A DNA stretch of 11,601 nucleotides from Fidelibacterota bacterium (GTDB taxonomy: Bacteria; Fidelibacterota; BS150m-G59), in contig JADHUZ010000012.1 in NCBI GenBank assembly GCA_016784265.1, positions 1-11,601 of the forward strand, written 5' to 3'. Under the pieces are notes generated by a model. That model saw nothing but the letters and a program-made list of their open reading frames with translations. It ran no database searches and was not told where the DNA came from. The position numbers and the translations under genes were made by a program. How positions within the stretch are numbered: the first letter of the stretch is position 1; every line of letters begins with the position of its first letter. Shown in pieces: positions 1 through 8,208 of this stretch.

Positions 1-1271
1 GTTACATCGTAATTTCCAGCCTCAGTATAAATGTAGGTTGGATTTTCTTCTGTGGAAGTTTCTCCATCACCAAAATTCCAATAATATGAAACAGATTCAC
101 CAGTGCCGAGAATTGATGTGTTTGTAAATTCCACGGTCATCGGCGCAAAGCCATCCGTTGGTTCAGCAGAAAAAGAGGCGTGAGGTGCCGCGGTAATAGA
201 AATTTCACATGTATCTGCATCAGTCGCATCTTCGTCATCGGCTACTTGTAAAACGGCTTGATGGTTGCCAGCACCAAAATAACTGTAAAAACTGGATTCG
301 GTCGAAAAACCATTTTCCCAATTCCACTGCCAAGATGTTAATTCTCCATCGCAATCGTAGGAATTGCCACCGTCCAATTCTACCAAAACAGAATCAAAAG
401 GATTATTCAAATGAAAATATTGATTTTCTCCGGCATCGGCGACTGGCGACGCATTTTCGGGCCCATCGCCGAACAAATTTGCCTCAGAATAAAAACCATA
501 GCAAAATGTGCCATTACCAGTTTCAAAACTTGCAGTTACCGATTCTTCAATGTCAGTGCATCGGTACCAGAGTTTGAAAAGGATGTCTCGCCCACAAACA
601 TAGCCATCTTGCTCGGGCGTCAGAGTATCGTCTTTCCATGCAGTTATCGAGATTTCTGCTTCTGAGCCGCAGACGGCTGCGCCGCATAAAATTTCTGGAT
701 CCCCGTTATCGGCTGCACAAAAAACTCCAATCTCATCGCCTTCGGAAATCGGACGCTCCGTCAAATCAATGGAGAAAATTATTATAAGATAGTTATCGTA
801 TGTTTCCACCCAACCTGTAAAATGCACCGTCTGAATTGCCCAAAGTTCTACCGCCGCGTCTCCCAAACCCGCAAAAACAGGTGGATTTTCTAACGGCTCG
901 CCTGTCGAAATGTCGAAATAATACGGAACTACACCCTCAATTTCTTCTCCTTCGCTATCATCCCAAAATTTGTAGGAAACTACATTTCCTTCCGTAAATC
1001 CATTCCCATCGCCATCGTTTTTTGAAGCAACGATTGAGAAAAACGGCGGCTCTATTTCGCCTTCCAGTCTTCCAACGCCGACACAAATCTCACCATCGAA
1101 AATCCCAATTTCATCTCCCGCACCCAAATCAAAGCTGTTAATGCCCGCTTTCATCACAAAAAAAGACATCGGCATAAACGGATTGCCCTCAAAAATTGTT
1201 TCAAAATGCTGTGAAAATGCACAAGAGAAGTAAATCAGCGTAACAATCAAATTTTTAAACACTTTTACCAT
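1..1271 (-). CDS. Secreted PKD-domain protein, 3' end cut by window edge
   Basis: An uninterrupted minus-strand frame runs from ATG at 1271 to the window edge, giving 423 complete codons with no stop; the C-terminus is outside. Residues 1-20 form a signal peptide (basic start, hydrophobic core, ending 'CAFSQ'). Two related modules follow at about residues 53-104 and 179-236, each opening with 'DEIG-F' and ending in a 'KFWD' or 'KLWY' strand, with a CxG turn between. Two PKD-type beta-sandwich domains come next. The first starts near residue 275 ('SPVADAGENQ', then 'VELDGGNSYDCDG'). The second starts near 360 and holds the classic 'YYWNFGDGETS' and 'YTEAGNYDVT' motifs. PKD domains mediate extracellular protein or carbohydrate contacts. 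The modular style is familiar from large secreted proteins of FCB-group bacteria, which often end in a secretion or anchoring signal. That end cannot be seen here and the substrate is unknown. The gene diverges from the metal operon and is probably unrelated to it. Confidence 0.88.
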   Translation of the reverse strand, partial: MVKVFKNLIVTLIYFSCAFSQHFETIFEGNPFMPMSFFVMKAGINSFDLGAGDEIGIFDGEICVGVGRLEGEIEPPFFSIVASKNDGDGNGFTEGNVVSYKFWDDSEGEEIEGVVPYYFDISTGEPLENPPVFAGLGDAAVELWAIQTVHFTGWVETYDNYLIIIFSIDLTERPISEGDEIGVFCAADNGDPEILCGAAVCGSEAEISITAWKDDTLTPEQDGYVCGRDILFKLWYRCTDIEESVTASFETGNGTFCYGFYSEANLFGDGPENASPVADAGENQYFHLNNPFDSVLVELDGGNSYDCDGELTSWQWNWENGFSTESSFYSYFGAGNHQAVLQVADDEDATDADTCEISITAAPHASFSAEPTDGFAPMTVEFTNTSILGTGESVSYYWNFGDGETSTEENPTYIYTEAGNYDV

Positions 1272-1367
1272 GCCTTAATTTTACACCAATACTCGGTAAT
1301 ATTCCCAACAAAAATTGTAAAAAAATTGATTTGGAAGTTATCGATTCACCACTTTAAGTTACACGCA
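1272..1367. promoter_or_regulatory. Divergent intergenic region, probable promoters
   Basis: These 96 bp separate the divergent starts of the PKD gene and the first gene of the metal operon, so both promoters should lie here. The region is very A/T-rich. An imperfect dyad, AATACTCGGTAATATT at 1288-1303, could be a regulator site. No convincing -35/-10 pair could be assigned in either direction, and no clear MerR-type operator was found. The assignment rests mainly on gene orientation. Confidence 0.35.
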
Positions 1368-1748
1368 ATGTCAAGAAAATATCAAATATGGGCTGTTTTA
1401 GTGGTTTTCGTTTCTGCACAGTTTATGCCAGCAATGGAAAGTCGGAGTTGCGATTCATCGTGTTGTCAATCGATACAAACTTGTTGCCAAATGCCTGAGA
1501 ATTCAACAAGATGCCAGATGAAAGACAATTGTCAACCATCTGATTGTCCATGTCCGATGATGCAAAAAGTCAATCTTGAAGATGTGAATTCGGATGAATT
1601 TGTCGTTTCGGCAAAAGTAAAAATCACAGATAATTTGGATATGAACACGGTTTTTGTTCCTTTGGCAGAGAATCATCTTCCTTTTTCATCACAATTTTTC
1701 CAAATTTCAAAAACGGAAAAACCTCTCGTTATTCCACTCCGAATTTAG
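1368..1748 (+). CDS. Small exported Cys-rich protein, probable metal binder
   Basis: This 126-aa protein starts at ATG 1368. An upstream in-frame TTG at 1326 would put 14 residues ahead of the signal sequence, so the ATG is preferred, although its Shine-Dalgarno is weak. Residues 7-22 are hydrophobic and act as a signal peptide or membrane anchor. Nine cysteines are packed between residues 28 and 62 (28, 32, 33, 39, 40, 49, 55, 60, 62), including two CC pairs and a CPC, with methionines close by (42, 51, 64, 65). The C-terminal half has no cysteine and looks like an ordinary soluble segment. The family was not recognised. Small exported Cys-rich proteins commonly precede CusABC-type genes in Bacteroidetes, but this one lacks clear features of a named family. 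Its position as first gene of the copper operon and its thiol cluster suggest binding of Cu(I) or Ag(I) in the envelope. A disulfide-rich structural role is the alternative. Confidence 0.72.
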   Translation: MSRKYQIWAVLVVFVSAQFMPAMESRSCDSSCCQSIQTCCQMPENSTRCQMKDNCQPSDCPCPMMQKVNLEDVNSDEFVVSAKVKITDNLDMNTVFVPLAENHLPFSSQFFQISKTEKPLVIPLRI

Positions 1749-1757
1749 AATTTTTCA

Positions 1758-1799
1758 TGGGCGCAGTGCGTCCAATCAAAATAATCGTAATTTCACGAT
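1758..1799 (+). promoter_or_regulatory. Hairpin plus inverted repeat between Cys-rich gene and cusC
   Basis: The 86-bp gap upstream of the channel gene holds two dyads. One is a G/C-rich 7-bp stem with a 3-nt loop at 1758-1774 (TGGGCGCAGTGCGTCCA). The other is ATCGT / ACGAT, with a 6-nt spacer, at 1784-1799. No T-run follows the first, so it is not a standard intrinsic terminator. It could be an RNA processing or stability element, and the second could be an operator. The downstream Shine-Dalgarno (AAAGGGAAA) precedes ATG 1835. Confidence 0.3.
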
Positions 1800-1834
1800 A
1801 ACATTTTAATCAACAATTTTACAAAGGGAAATCT

Positions 1835-3028
1835 ATGAAAAAGATTCTAATTTTGTTCTGTTTTGCGCTGGTTTTTGGACAAAATGGAGCACTTGAATTC
1901 GCAGAAATTTTGGAATTGGCAAAACGCAATAACCCAAAAATCTTGAGCGAAAAAGCAAAGACCAAAGCGGCGGCGGAACATATCAGAGCCCTTGGAGTTT
2001 TGCCAGAGCCGCAATTGTCGGCTGGATATTTTATTGAACCAAAGGAATTTCGACTTGGATTAATGCAAAAACTGCCGTGGTTTGGAAAACTTTCGAATCA
2101 AAAAAAAATCGCTGTTTTGCAACACGAACAATCCATTTTAAAATTTTGGAAAACAGAATTGGAACTCGAACAGTCAATTTTTAGCACTATATTTGAATTG
2201 CGATTTTTGGATGAAAAAATCCAAATTTTAGAAGACAATCTCGCACTTATATTGCAGATTGAACATGTGGTGCAAACAGCATATTCAACTGGAAAATCGC
2301 ACCATTCGGATGTGATTCGCATCGCAATCGAGCGAGAAAAATTGCAAAATGAAATCCAAAAAGCGACAGACGAACAATCCGTAAAATGGTTTGATTTTGA
2401 ATTGCTCATTGGCGAAAAAATATCAGAGATTCCGAAGCAAATTCCACGAATTACAACCAATGGAACGCTCGAAAACAACCCAACGCATCGCATCGCAGAA
2501 ATTGAAAAATCTATCGCAGAATTGCAAACAAAACTGACTAACTTGGCATTTTTCCCAGATGTTGCACTCGGTGCAGATTGGATTTTTACCGATGGCGGCG
2601 AGAATCCAATTTTGGCAAAAATCGGTTTGAATTTGCCAATTCATTTTCGGAAAAACATCGCACAAAAAAAGAAGGCGCTACAAATCGAAGAAAACAAAAC
2701 TGCCGAGATTTTTGCGAATTGGGATAAATTGAAATCTTTGGAAAAACGACTTGAAAACAAAATTTCCGATACGACAAACGATAAAACTTTAGTTGCCGAA
2801 ACATTGATTCCTCTTGCAAAAGAACATTTACATGTGGCTGAAATTGGATTTTTGGCAGGAGAAATCAGTTTTTCTGATTATCTCGATGCGCAGAAAACGA
2901 TTTTCGATTTGCAATTGAATTTGTCGAAATCACAACGCGATTTGAATATTTCGCAATCCAAACTCGCCGAACTTTTTGGGAGCGGTGAATCAAAAAAATC
3001 TAAATTTCAAATGGGAGAGAAAAAATGA
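1835..3028 (+). CDS. cusC: Outer-membrane efflux channel, TolC/CusC family
   Basis: This 397-aa protein starts at ATG 1835 behind AAAGGGAAA. Residues 1-17 are a signal peptide. The body shows the outer-membrane efflux protein pattern: a first helical repeat beginning 'EFAEILELAKRNNPKI', a strand-forming segment near residues 65-90 ('PQLSAGYF', 'GLMQKLPWFGKL'), long amphipathic helices, and a second repeat around residues 212-260 with its own strand segment ('FPDVALGADWIFTDGG'). TolC-family trimers form an outer-membrane barrel with a periplasmic helical tunnel and accept substrate from an adaptor and an inner-membrane pump. It is somewhat shorter than E. coli CusC and has no N-terminal lipobox cysteine. 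The stop overlaps the next start by ATGA (3025-3028), which suggests translational coupling to the CusB-like adaptor. Family assignment is firm; the gene name is taken from the neighbours. Confidence 0.92.
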   Translation: MKKILILFCFALVFGQNGALEFAEILELAKRNNPKILSEKAKTKAAAEHIRALGVLPEPQLSAGYFIEPKEFRLGLMQKLPWFGKLSNQKKIAVLQHEQSILKFWKTELELEQSIFSTIFELRFLDEKIQILEDNLALILQIEHVVQTAYSTGKSHHSDVIRIAIEREKLQNEIQKATDEQSVKWFDFELLIGEKISEIPKQIPRITTNGTLENNPTHRIAEIEKSIAELQTKLTNLAFFPDVALGADWIFTDGGENPILAKIGLNLPIHFRKNIAQKKKALQIEENKTAEIFANWDKLKSLEKRLENKISDTTNDKTLVAETLIPLAKEHLHVAEIGFLAGEISFSDYLDAQKTIFDLQLNLSKSQRDLNISQSKLAELFGSGESKKSKFQMGEKK

Positions 3029-4656
3029 ACAAAACAAAACTTTTTAAAATTATCGGGGCGATAATCGTCCTTCTTTTTGCATTTTGGTTGGGCAGTTTTA
3101 CCGGCGGAACGAATAGCAAAAATCACACAGAGCACAAAGATGAACAAGCAACTTGGACTTGTTCGATGCATCCGCAAATTCAACTGCCGGAATTTGGGCA
3201 ATGTCCGATTTGTTTTATGGACTTAATTCCGCTCAATGCTGATAATTCAGTTTCTTCGACAGAATTGAAAATGAGTGAATCGGCGATGAAATTGGCCGAA
3301 ATTCAAACAACAAAAATTGGTGTTTCAGCGGCGGAAAAAGAAATTCGACTTGTTGGAAAATTGGATTTTGCGGAAACGGAAATTCGACGAATTTCGGCAT
3401 GGACAAATGGCAGAATCGAAAAATTGAATGCGAATTTTATCGGCAAAGAAATCGATAAAAATGAACAATTAATGCGAATTTATTCACCAGAATTGATTGC
3501 GGCACAGGAAGAATTTTTGCAATCGCTCGGAACTTCGAGAGAAAAAGTCGCATCTGAAAAATTGCTACTTCTCGGCATAACAAAATCACAAATTAAACAC
3601 ATCAAATCGCAAAATTCTGTGATGCAAACCGTCGAAATTGTTTCGCCAATTTCTGGCGTTTTAATCGAAAAATTTGTGAGCGAGGGCGATTATGTAAAGA
3701 CTGGCAAACCACTGTTCACTATGGTAAATATGGAAAGTTTATGGCTCAATCTCGAAGCGCACGAGCAAGATATCGATGGTTTGAAAATTGGGCAATTGCT
3801 GGAATTTTCACTCAAATCGTTTCCCGGTGAATCGTTTCCGGGGCAAATTGATTTCATCGAGCCAACGGTCGAAACAACACGAACAACGAAAATTCGCGTT
3901 AATGTAAAAAATGAGAATTTGCGCCTCAAAGCAGGAATGTTTGCAACGGCAATTGTTAAAATTCCAATTCAAATTAACGGCAAAAATCCACTTCTTGTCC
4001 CTGCAAGTGCTGTGATGCAAACGGGCGAACGTGCGATTGTTTATGTGCAAAATCCAGATTCTGACGAACCCATTTTTGCATTGCGTGAAATCAAAATCAG
4101 CACAAAAGTTGGCGATAAATTTGTTGTGCTCGATGGACTCAGCGAAGGCGAGTTAGTGGTAACAAATGGTGCGTTCAAAATTGATTCGGCGATGCAATTG
4201 GAGGCAAAACCCTCGATGATGGATTATTCACCAAATTTGGAAAAACCAAAATTTTCGCTCAATATTTCGGACGATTTGCTCGAAAAAATTGTCGGACATT
4301 ATCTCGAATTGACGAAACAATTGGCTGATGATAATTTCACAAAAGCCACCGATGCAACGATGGAGATTCACAAATTGACGATGGGCATTTCGGGCGCAGA
4401 AGATTTGATGGCGCCGACGATGCGACCGAACAAAACTATCAAGACATTACGAAATTCGTTTCGTGATTTGTCCGAGATTGTGATTTTTGCTGTAAAAAAC
4501 TCCGAGATTTCCGGCGATTTTCAAGCACGATTTTGTATGATTGAGGGCGGTGGAAATTGGTTGCAAAAATCCGGTGATGCAAAAAATCCATATTTCGGAA
4601 AAACAATGTCACCGTGCCATGCTGAAATTATTTGGGAACGAAACAATGCTAAATAA
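3025..4656 (+). CDS. cusB: Periplasmic adaptor, CusB-like, with metal-binding modules at both ends
   Basis: This 543-aa membrane fusion protein links the RND pump to the outer channel and, in the Cus family, also hands metal to the pump. An uncleaved N-terminal membrane anchor lies at residues 8-25. A heavy-metal-binding domain follows at about residues 44-70 (C46-x-M48-H49-P and C60-x2-C63-x-M65). The adaptor core then shows paired lipoyl/barrel-sandwich halves (near 'ISAWTNGRIEKL' and 'VSPISGVLIEKF'), a helical hairpin between them, and beta-barrel and membrane-proximal domains up to about residue 400. Residues about 415-540 look like a DUF3347-type domain, ending with C504-x-M505, an NPYFG motif, M528 and C531. 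Such domains are thought to bind copper. The start overlaps the channel stop by 4 bp, and the stop lies 11 bp inside the pump gene. E. coli CusB lacks both added modules because its chaperone is the separate protein CusF. Confidence 0.93.
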   Translation: MNKTKLFKIIGAIIVLLFAFWLGSFTGGTNSKNHTEHKDEQATWTCSMHPQIQLPEFGQCPICFMDLIPLNADNSVSSTELKMSESAMKLAEIQTTKIGVSAAEKEIRLVGKLDFAETEIRRISAWTNGRIEKLNANFIGKEIDKNEQLMRIYSPELIAAQEEFLQSLGTSREKVASEKLLLLGITKSQIKHIKSQNSVMQTVEIVSPISGVLIEKFVSEGDYVKTGKPLFTMVNMESLWLNLEAHEQDIDGLKIGQLLEFSLKSFPGESFPGQIDFIEPTVETTRTTKIRVNVKNENLRLKAGMFATAIVKIPIQINGKNPLLVPASAVMQTGERAIVYVQNPDSDEPIFALREIKISTKVGDKFVVLDGLSEGELVVTNGAFKIDSAMQLEAKPSMMDYSPNLEKPKFSLNISDDLLEKIVGHYLELTKQLADDNFTKATDATMEIHKLTMGISGAEDLMAPTMRPNKTIKTLRNSFRDLSEIVIFAVKNSEISGDFQARFCMIEGGGNWLQKSGDAKNPYFGKTMSPCHAEIIWERNNAK

Positions 4657-7600
4657 ACTCATTCAATTTTGCCTAAAAAATCGTCTTTTCATTGTTATTT
4701 TAACGGCTATGTTAGTTTTTGGCGGGCTCGCTGTCGCACCGTTTGATTGGAATTTGGGCATTCCGCGCAATCCTGTGCAGGTGGATGCGATTCCTGACAT
4801 CGGTGAAAATCAGCAAATCGTGTTCACAAAATGGGACGGTCGTTCGCCGCAGGATATCGAAGACCAAATTTCCTATCCGCTGACGACAGCGCTGATGGGC
4901 ATTTCCGGCGTGAAAACTGTGCGTTCGTATTCCATGCTTGGATTTTCCACGATTTATGTGATTTTTGAAGATGATATTGAATTTTATTGGTCGCGAAGTC
5001 GCATTTTAGAAAAACTTTCTGCTCTGCCAAATAGCTTACTGCCAGATGGTGTTTCTCCATCTTTGGGTCCCGATGCAACGGCACTTGGGCAAATTTTTTG
5101 GTACACGCTCGAAGGTCAGGATAGCGACAGAAATCCAACCGGCGGATGGGATTTGGATGAATTGCGAACGATTCAAGATTTCGATATTAAATATGCGTTG
5201 ATGTCAGCAAACGGCGTGAGCGAGGTCGCAAGTGTTGGCGGATTTGTCCGAGAGTATCAAATTGATGTAAATCCTGATGCGGCGTTTGCTTATGATATTT
5301 CGCTTGCCGAAATTTACTCTGCGGTGCAACATTCTAATCTCGATATCGGTGCACAAACGATGGAAATCAATAATGTTGAATTTGTTATTCGCGGTATCGG
5401 ATTTGTAAAAACGCTTTCCGATTTAGAAAAAATTGTTGTCAAGGTGCGCGAAAATGTGCCAATTTTAATTCACGATATTGCAACCGTTTCGTTTGGTCCC
5501 GCAAACAGACGCGGGGCGCTTGATAGAGAAGGCGCAGAAGCCGTTGGCGGTGTTGTTGTCGTGCGATATGGCGAAAATCCGCTCTCGACAATTCAAAATG
5601 TGAAAGAAAAAATCGCTGAAATTTCACCGGGATTGCCGAAAAAAATGCTATCAGATGGCACAGCGAGTCAAGTAAAAATCGTGCCATTTTATGACCGCAC
5701 AACTCTGATTGGCGAAACACTTGATACGCTTTCCAACGCACTGATTGATGAAATTTTGATTACAATCATCGTCGTTTTGATGATGGTAATGCATTTTCGC
5801 TCGGCAATTTTGATCGCACTTCTTCTGCCGATTGCTGTTCTTTTTGCATTTTTGGGAATGCGTTGGTTTGGCGTGGATGCGAATATTGTTGCACTTTCTG
5901 GGATCGCAATCGCCATCGGAACTATCGTGGATATGGGTATCGTATTAACAGAAAATATCCTCAAACATTTCGACCGTGTGAACGAAAACGATTCCGCAAC
6001 CGCTATCATTTTCCGAGCAAGTTCTGAGGTGAGCGGCGCAATTTTGACCGCAATTTCGACAACGGTGATTTCGTTTTTGCCCGTATTCACGATGACCGGC
6101 GCAGAAGGGAAATTGTTCCAACCGCTGGCATTTACCAAAACTTTCGCACTCGTTGGCTCTGTTTTGATTGCACTATTTATTTTGCCAGTGTTTGCGAGAT
6201 TATTGTTTCAAAATAGCAAAGTTTCAAATTCTCAAAATGGTAAAATCGTTGAATTTTTTAAGAAATATGCGATTTTGGGGGTAGTTTTGCTCGTTGCGGT
6301 TTTGCTTACTCGCCATTGGTTACCGCTTGGAAAACACATTTCGATTTTTCTAAATTTGCTGTTTGTCGGCGGATTGATTGGCGGAATTTTGGGTGGAATT
6401 TGGTTTTTTCTGAAAAAATATGAGTCCATTTTGCGATGGGCACTCAAACATAAAAAATCATTCTTGAGTGTTCCCGCATTTTTTCTTGTGTTTGGAATGT
6501 TGATTTGGCTTGGATTTCCGCGTCTTTTTGGCTGGATTCCAGAGCCGATTTTACGAACTCGACCGCTTGTTGCAATGGCGCATAGTTTCCCCGGACTTGG
6601 CAAAGAATTTATGCCACCGCTTGACGAAGGTTCGTTTTTGTACATGCCAACGACAATGCCGCACGCGGGAGTCAGCGAAACACTTGATGTGTTGCAAAAA
6701 CTCGATAAAGCGATTTATTCTGTACCCGAAGTCGAATCGGTTGTCGGAAAAATCGGTCGTGCCGAAACTCCGCTCGACCCTGCTCCGATTTCGATGGTAG
6801 AAACAATTATCAACATCATTCCAAAATTTGCGAAAATTGACGGAAAAATCGTCCGGCAATGGCGAGATGAAATTCATTCGATGGATGATATTTGGGACGA
6901 AATTGTAAAAGTTGCACAACTGCCCGGCACAACTTCGGCACCGAAATTACAGCCAATTCAGACGCGACTCGTGATGTTGCAATCCGGTATGCGCGCACCG
7001 ATGGGCATCAAAATCAAAGGTCCCGATTTGGCGACGATTGAGCAAGTTGGATTAGATATCGAATTGCTTTTGAAAAACGCACCGGGCGTGAATCCGCCGA
7101 CAGTTTTTGCCGACCGCATTGTCGGAAAGCCATATTTGGAAATCGAAATTGACCGCGAGAAAATCGCTCGTTACGGCTTGCATATTGCCGAAGTGCAAAA
7201 AAATATCGGCATCGCCATTGGCGGAAAAACGGCGACTCAGACGGTCGAAGGGCGAAAAAGATTTGGCGTTCGCATTCGTTATCAGCGAGAATTGCGCGAC
7301 GAATTGGACGATTTGGCGAACATTCGCATAAAAACGCCAACGGGACAGCAAATTTTACTGGATGAAATCGCAGAAATCAAATATGTTCGCGGTCCGCAGA
7401 TGATAAAATCCGAAGATTCGTTTTTGATCGGCTATGTTTTGTTTGATAAATTGGCGGGTTTTGCGGAAGTAGATGTCGTCGAAAATGCGCAACAATTTTT
7501 GGACGAAAAAATCCAATCTGGCGAGTTGTTGATTCCCGACGGCGTAAGTTTTGCGTTTGCAGGTTCGTATGAAAACCAACTGCGAGCAGAGAAAAAATTA

Positions 7601-8155
7601 CTGGTGATTTTGCCGATTTCACTGCTTGCCATTTTGATGATTTTATATTTTCAATTTCGAAGGTTTTCGTTAGTGCTGTTGGTTTTTACGGGCGTTTTTG
7701 TGGCATGGAGCGGTGGATTTATTTTGATTTGGCTGTATAATCAATCGTGGTTTTTGGATTTTTGGAGTTTGCGAGAATTATTTCATATCGCGCCGGTGAA
7801 TCTCAGCGTCGCCGTTTGGGTTGGATTTTTGGCGCTGTTTGGCATCGCAACGGACGATGGAGTTTTGATGGGCACGATATTGCAACAAAGTTTCAAAAAC
7901 CGAAAACCAAAAACTCATCAGGAAATTCGAGAAGCCGTGATTTTTGCGGGAAAACGACGCGTCCGCCCAGCATTGATGACCACAGCGACGACACTTTTGG
8001 CGTTGGTTCCAATTTTAACCTCCACAGGCCGCGGGAGTGATATTATGATTCCGATGGCGATTCCGTCGTTTGGTGGAATGGCTTTGGCAGTAATTACCAT
8101 TTTTGTCGTGCCCGTATTATATTCGGCAATTGAAGAAAGAAATTTTGCTGAATGA
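4646..8155 (+). CDS. cusA: RND heavy-metal efflux pump, CusA/CzcA family, Cu(I)/Ag(I) type
   Basis: This 1169-aa inner-membrane proton-driven pump starts at ATG 4646, inside the end of cusB; the longer frame back to 4541 lies wholly in cusB and adds no pump sequence. HME-RND motifs are evident: an N-terminal membrane helix, the porter signature 'DGRSPQDIEDQISYPLTTAL', 'LGPDATALGQIFWY', and helices around 'IAIAIGTIVDMGIV', whose D429 matches the proton-relay aspartate (D405 of E. coli CusA). The three methionines of the CusA metal site are conserved: M667 ('FLYMPTT'), M717 ('ISMVETI') and M777 ('RLVMLQSGM'). This argues for Cu(I)/Ag(I) rather than Co/Zn/Cd. It is longer than E. coli CusA (1047 aa), with extra hydrophobic sequence at about residues 523-600 and about 20 extra residues near 1025-1050. 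Similar extended forms occur in FCB-group bacteria. No frameshift or missing key residue was seen. Confidence 0.95.
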   Translation: MLNKLIQFCLKNRLFIVILTAMLVFGGLAVAPFDWNLGIPRNPVQVDAIPDIGENQQIVFTKWDGRSPQDIEDQISYPLTTALMGISGVKTVRSYSMLGFSTIYVIFEDDIEFYWSRSRILEKLSALPNSLLPDGVSPSLGPDATALGQIFWYTLEGQDSDRNPTGGWDLDELRTIQDFDIKYALMSANGVSEVASVGGFVREYQIDVNPDAAFAYDISLAEIYSAVQHSNLDIGAQTMEINNVEFVIRGIGFVKTLSDLEKIVVKVRENVPILIHDIATVSFGPANRRGALDREGAEAVGGVVVVRYGENPLSTIQNVKEKIAEISPGLPKKMLSDGTASQVKIVPFYDRTTLIGETLDTLSNALIDEILITIIVVLMMVMHFRSAILIALLLPIAVLFAFLGMRWFGVDANIVALSGIAIAIGTIVDMGIVLTENILKHFDRVNENDSATAIIFRASSEVSGAILTAISTTVISFLPVFTMTGAEGKLFQPLAFTKTFALVGSVLIALFILPVFARLLFQNSKVSNSQNGKIVEFFKKYAILGVVLLVAVLLTRHWLPLGKHISIFLNLLFVGGLIGGILGGIWFFLKKYESILRWALKHKKSFLSVPAFFLVFGMLIWLGFPRLFGWIPEPILRTRPLVAMAHSFPGLGKEFMPPLDEGSFLYMPTTMPHAGVSETLDVLQKLDKAIYSVPEVESVVGKIGRAETPLDPAPISMVETIINIIPKFAKIDGKIVRQWRDEIHSMDDIWDEIVKVAQLPGTTSAPKLQPIQTRLVMLQSGMRAPMGIKIKGPDLATIEQVGLDIELLLKNAPGVNPPTVFADRIVGKPYLEIEIDREKIARYGLHIAEVQKNIGIAIGGKTATQTVEGRKRFGVRIRYQRELRDELDDLANIRIKTPTGQQILLDEIAEIKYVRGPQMIKSEDSFLIGYVLFDKLAGFAEVDVVENAQQFLDEKIQSGELLIPDGVSFAFAGSYENQLRAEKKLLVILPISLLAILMILYFQFRRFSLVLLVFTGVFVAWSGGFILIWLYNQSWFLDFWSLRELFHIAPVNLSVAVWVGFLALFGIATDDGVLMGTILQQSFKNRKPKTHQEIREAVIFAGKRRVRPALMTTATTLLALVPILTSTGRGSDIMIPMAIPSFGGMALAVITIFVVPVLYSAIEERNFAE

Positions 8156-8176
8156 GGTACTGAAAAATAATAACTA

Positions 8177-8208
8177 TTTTGTTCAACAAAAAAAGAAAGG
8201 GAAAACAA
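8177..8208 (+). promoter_or_regulatory. Palindrome and ribosome-binding site before Ig-like lipoprotein
   Basis: The 53-bp gap after cusA holds a perfect 7-bp palindrome around a single C (TTTTGTTCAACAAAA, 8177-8191), followed by GAAAGGGAA (8195-8203), five bases before ATG 8209. The purine-rich leader fixes the start at this ATG rather than the upstream in-frame TTG at 8179. The same GAAAGGGAA leader recurs at 8653-8661 before the next gene. The palindrome lacks a usable hairpin loop and may be chance in A/T-rich DNA. Confidence 0.45.

Noticed and set aside
209..665. Two overlapping plus-strand open frames (209-577 and 411-665)
   Set aside because: They lie antisense to the PKD-domain gene, which has an unbroken 423-codon frame with a signal peptide and recognisable domains. 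The plus-strand products are low-complexity and resemble no protein.
1272..1367. MerR/CueR-type operator with a long spacer ahead of the metal operon
   Set aside because: No 19-20 bp spaced -35/-10 pair with a convincing dyad was found on inspection.
4541..4645. Upstream extension of the CusA frame
   Set aside because: The extra 35 residues lie in the coding region of cusB and look like a shifted reading of its C-terminus. The ATG at 4646 begins a normal RND N-terminus.
7747..8040. Plus-strand open frame inside cusA
   Set aside because: Shadow frame of the conserved RND C-terminal domain, with no start signal and no plausible protein features.
8177..8191. TTTTGTTCAACAAAA palindrome as a terminator after cusA
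   Set aside because: With a single-base centre it cannot form a normal hairpin loop, it is weak A/T pairing, and the next gene shares the same strand and theme. It is kept only as a possible site.
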